Shown here piece by piece: positions 5,931 through 7,983 of a DNA stretch of 7,983 nt. The notes below the pieces were generated by a model. It was not told the DNA's origin and did not search any database. It saw only the letters and a program-made list of their open reading frames with translations. Position 1 is the first letter of the stretch. Each line of letters starts with the position of its first letter. A program made the position numbers and the translations under genes. Source of the stretch: Eubacteriales bacterium (GTDB taxonomy: Bacteria; Bacillota; Clostridia; Christensenellales; CAG-138); assembly GCA_028703645.1 (NCBI GenBank), contig JAQVML010000047.1:1-7983 (forward strand), given 5' to 3'.

Positions 5931-7464
5931 GGTTTGCCCCCCCTTCCTTCAGATAAGTCATCAGGTATCCAACTTCGTCTTTCGTGGTCGTACGCGCATC
6001 GACAATGTCGTTGACATGTCCCGCGCAAAGCACCATGATGCGATCGCACAGCTCCAGCAGCACGTCGAGATCTTCGCCGACGAAGATGACGGAGGCGCCA
6101 CGCTTTTTCTGTTCGCTCAATAGATGATAAATATTATAGGACGTGTTGATATCCAGTCCGCGCACCGCGTAGGCGGACATCATCAGTTGCGGCTGCATGG
6201 CGATTTCACGACCGACGAGAACTTTTTGCACGTTTCCGCCGGAGAGTCTGCGAACAGGGGTGTTGATGCTGGGCGTAACCACTTCCAGATCACGCACAAC
6301 GGTCTCAGCGAGCTTCTGCGGCGCTTTACGATCCGCAATCGGGCCCTTGCCGTCGCGATAGCTGCGAAGCATCATGTTGTCCGTCAGGTTCATGCTGCCG
6401 ACGAGACCCATGCCAAGGCGATCTTCCGGAACGAACGCAAGCGCAACGCCGAGATTCTTGATCTCGAGCGGATGCATGCCGGAGAGCTGTTTTCTCTCGC
6501 CCTTATCGGAGATGAACTCGATGCTGCTGCAATCTTTGCAGCTCTGCAATCCCGCGATGGCTTCCAGCAGCTCTTTTTGTCCGCTGCCGGAGATTCCCGC
6601 AACGCCGAGGATCTCGCCGCTGTATGCGGTAAAGTTCACATCACAAAGCTTGGTTACGCCGTCTTTGTCGCAAACGTTCATGTTCGTAACGACAAGGCGC
6701 GGCTGTGGGTTGATCGGTTCGCTGCGTTCAATATCCAGCGTGACAGCGCGGCCAACCATCATCTCGGTCAGCTTCATCGCGTCCGTTTTCGCGGTTTGAA
6801 CATCGCCGATGTACTGTCCCTTGCGCAGCACGGCGACACGATCCGAAATCTCTAAAACCTCGTGCAGTTTGTGCGTGATGATGATGATGGACTTGCCGTC
6901 CGCCTTCATGTTGCGCATGACGCAGAATAGCTTTTGCGTTTCCTGCGGCGTCAATACGGCGGTCGGTTCGTCAAGAATTAAAATGTCTGCGCCGCGGTAA
7001 AGCACCTTGACGATTTCCAGCGTCTGCTTTTCCGAAACCGACATCTCATATACTTTTTTATTCGGGTCCACGACAAAACCATACCGGTCGCAAATTTGCT
7101 TAACCGATTCGCGTACGTGCTTGAGATCGACAATGCGCGTTTCATTCAAACCCAATATGATGTTTTCTGCTGCTGTTAAAACGTCTACCAGTTTGAAGTG
7201 CTGGTGAATCATGCCGATGTGCAGGTCAAATGCGTCCTTCGGAGAAGCGATGGTAACAGGTTTGCCATTGATGATGATCTCGCCGCTGTCGGGGAAATAG
7301 ATACCCGCCAGCATATTCATGAGCGTGGTCTTGCCGCTGCCGTTTTCTCCGAGCAGAGAGAGGATCTCTCCCCGTTGAATATCAAGGCAAACTTTGTTGT
7401 TCGCGACCACCTCACCGAAGGTCTTGGTGATGTTGACCATTCGGATCGCTATTGAACTTTCCAC
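5923..7464 (-). CDS. BMP-family nucleoside-type ABC transporter, two-domain ATPase (NupO/YufO-like)
   Basis: This peripheral membrane ATPase powers the importer. The 513 residues contain two ABC domains in tandem, as in RbsA and NupO. Domain 1 is complete: Walker A GENGSGKTT at 39-47, Q-loop Gln88, signature SVSEKQ at 142-147, Walker B ILILDEP at 161-167 with Glu166, and His198 as switch histidine. Domain 2 (from about 255) has a degenerate Walker A, GISGSGQKE at 290-298, a good signature LSGGNVQK at 407-414, and a Walker B region QLMMSAYAVRGLDI lacking the catalytic glutamate, so one of the two ATP sites is probably inactive; this asymmetry is usual for the family. The start is GTG at 7464 with GAAGGGG eight bases upstream. 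An out-of-frame ATG at 7466 soon stops, and the in-frame ATG at 7440 lacks a ribosome binding site. Confidence 0.92.
   Translation of the reverse strand: MESSIAIRMVNITKTFGEVVANNKVCLDIQRGEILSLLGENGSGKTTLMNMLAGIYFPDSGEIIINGKPVTIASPKDAFDLHIGMIHQHFKLVDVLTAAENIILGLNETRIVDLKHVRESVKQICDRYGFVVDPNKKVYEMSVSEKQTLEIVKVLYRGADILILDEPTAVLTPQETQKLFCVMRNMKADGKSIIIITHKLHEVLEISDRVAVLRKGQYIGDVQTAKTDAMKLTEMMVGRAVTLDIERSEPINPQPRLVVTNMNVCDKDGVTKLCDVNFTAYSGEILGVAGISGSGQKELLEAIAGLQSCKDCSSIEFISDKGERKQLSGMHPLEIKNLGVALAFVPEDRLGMGLVGSMNLTDNMMLRSYRDGKGPIADRKAPQKLAETVVRDLEVVTPSINTPVRRLSGGNVQKVLVGREIAMQPQLMMSAYAVRGLDINTSYNIYHLLSEQKKRGASVIFVGEDLDVLLELCDRIMVLCAGHVNDIVDARTTTKDEVGYLMTYLKEGGANRE
5937..5947 (-). promoter_or_regulatory. 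Ribosome binding site of the first permease, built on a seven-G run inside the ATPase gene
   Basis: The minus-strand sequence GGAAGGGGGGG ends six bases before the permease GTG at 5930. The same bases encode Glu-Gly-Gly near the ATPase C-terminus, so coding and initiation signals overlap. It decides the GTG start over the downstream ATG (residue 15), which lacks comparable purine richness. Confidence 0.7.
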
Positions 7465-7492
7465 ATGTTTGGCCCCTTCTATATTAGATTAA

Positions 7493-7507
7493 GACTTGCT
7501 GAAAATA
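7493..7507 (-). promoter_or_regulatory. Weak CodY-box-like sequence at the ATPase promoter
   Basis: TATTTTCAGCAAGTC matches the CodY consensus AATTTTCWGAAAATT at 11 of 15 positions and touches the predicted -10 and start region. CodY regulates nucleoside transporters of this family in some Firmicutes. Four mismatches in AT-rich DNA may well be chance. Confidence 0.2.
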
Positions 7508-7536
7508 TTTTAGCATAACCGTGAACCGAATGTAAA
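7507..7536 (-). promoter_or_regulatory. Promoter of the ATPase-permease operon (sigmaA-like, extended -10)
   Basis: The minus strand shows TTTACA (7536-7531, 5 of 6), an 18-base spacer, and TAAAAT (7512-7507, 5 of 6) preceded by TG one base away, an extended -10. It lies between the terminator after the binding-protein gene and the ATPase start, giving a leader of about 36 bases. It would allow the ATPase and permeases to be transcribed apart from the binding protein. Confidence 0.6.
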
Positions 7537-7587
7537 CAAAAAGGTACGATTCCTTGCGAAATAAAAAATGATCGTTCAGCAATAAGC

Positions 7588-7612
7588 AAAAAGAGAGCAG
7601 ATTTCTGCTCTC
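7588..7612 (-). terminator. Intrinsic terminator after the substrate-binding protein gene
   Basis: A perfect 8-bp stem (GAGAGCAG with CTGCTCTC) with a 4-base loop at 7601-7604 is followed on the minus strand by five T residues (7592-7588). It lies 55 bases after the lipoprotein stop codon and upstream of the ATPase promoter. Partial read-through here would make more binding protein than transporter core. Confidence 0.85.
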
Positions 7613-7628
7613 CATTGAGTTTAAAATG

Positions 7629-7660
7629 AAGAGGGGGAAACGCAATCGTCTCCCCCTCTT
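7629..7660 (-). terminator. Stable hairpin just after the substrate-binding protein gene
   Basis: A perfect 10-bp stem (AAGAGGGGGA with TCCCCCTCTT) closes a 12-base loop at 7639-7650, starting seven bases after the stop codon. On the minus strand it is followed by CATTTTAA, a poor U-tract, so it may terminate weakly or protect the mRNA 3' end. It stands directly before the stronger terminator at 7588-7612. Confidence 0.55.
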
Positions 7661-7667
7661 TTACGCG

Positions 7668-7983
7668 TTATTGCTGTTCGGGTTCGGTGATGCCGCCGAT
7701 GCGCAGGGTGAAGTACGGCGCGCTGCGGAATTCGGACTCATGGAAGTAACCATCCACGATGCACTCTTCCGTCGGGCCCTGATACTGAACGGCAGTGTAA
7801 TCTGCGTTCATGGTGGAGAAGTCAAACGGAGCCGTGGTCACAGCCGCGTCACCAACGGTGAACGTCGAGGTGTCAAACACGTGCAGCGTGCCGGCCTTGA
7901 GGCCCGCAATGACTTCGGCAACCTCCTCGGCGGTGCCTGCTGCGCAGCTTTCGCCAAGGGCGGCAATCTGCACGGCGTCTTCG
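7668..7983 (-). CDS. BMP-family substrate-binding lipoprotein, C-terminal fragment cut by the window edge
   Basis: Only the last 104 residues are present; the frame is open to the window edge at 7983, so the signal peptide and lipobox cysteine are outside. Family features are a helix ending in VIAGLKAGTLHVFDTSTFTV, which resembles the segment before the C-terminal strand of Bmp/Med-type nucleoside-binding proteins, and a closing DGYFHESEFRSAPYFTLRI region. The related proteins (NupN, BmpA, PnrA) are membrane-anchored and capture nucleosides outside the cell for the ABC importer encoded next. That neighbourhood is the strongest support, since the fragment is short and the C-terminus is the less conserved part. 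A GTG at 7973 is an internal valine, not the start. Ligand identity cannot be read from this fragment. Confidence 0.82.
   Translation of the reverse strand, partial: EDAVQIAALGESCAAGTAEEVAEVIAGLKAGTLHVFDTSTFTVGDAAVTTAPFDFSTMNADYTAVQYQGPTEECIVDGYFHESEFRSAPYFTLRIGGITEPEQQ

Noticed and set aside
6124..6855. 243-codon plus-strand open frame opposite the ATPase
   Set aside because: Antisense to the conserved two-domain ABC ATPase with all motifs in the minus frame; composition is that of a shadow frame.
1..7983. Mobile element, prophage, CRISPR or defence system
   Set aside because: No transposase, integrase, long terminal inverted repeats, regular spaced repeats, tRNA target or defence domain is visible; all the proteins are housekeeping or transport families on one strand.

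Overview
All genes in this window lie on the minus strand, so the gene order in the direction of transcription runs from position 7983 down to position 1. The window looks like a chromosomal segment of an anaerobic Firmicute, probably a Clostridia relative. The reasons are an oxygen-sensitive class III ribonucleotide reductase (nrdD), a BMP-family nucleoside-type ABC transporter of the NupNOPQ kind, strong purine-rich Shine-Dalgarno sequences, two GTG starts, sigmaA-like promoters in AT-rich gaps, and hairpin plus U-tract terminators. The lineage is inferred from gene content only. No phage, insertion sequence, CRISPR array, tRNA or rRNA was found.

Layout in transcription order. (1) 7983-7668: C-terminal part of a BMP-family substrate-binding lipoprotein. 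Two hairpins follow it, the second a good intrinsic terminator (7588-7612). (2) 7464-3835: a translationally coupled operon of a two-domain ABC ATPase and two permeases, with overlaps of 8 and 4 bases. It has its own likely promoter (7507-7536) and ends at a GC-rich hairpin (3789-3818). (3) 3627-1598: serC-serA, the first two enzymes of serine synthesis, with a strong promoter (3683-3711) and an intrinsic terminator (1536-1564). (4) 1169-1: N-terminal half of nrdD, cut by the window edge, behind a 428-base gap after serA.

The ABC system is expected to import nucleosides. The serine pathway supplies serine and, through it, glycine and one-carbon units used in purine and thymidylate synthesis. 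NrdD reduces NTPs to dNTPs without oxygen. The shared theme of nucleotide supply is an inference from adjacency; the units have separate promoters and terminators.

The most notable signal is non-coding. The nrdD upstream region contains two pairs of NrdR-box-like sites. Within each pair the starts are exactly 32 bases apart, and each pair overlaps a sigmaA-like promoter, one close to the gene and one about 230 bases further upstream. Between them lie several DnaA-box-like motifs and an 11-base-phased direct repeat. This suggests nrdD is controlled by two NrdR-repressed promoters. No previously undescribed protein system was found; the proteins are all recognisable.
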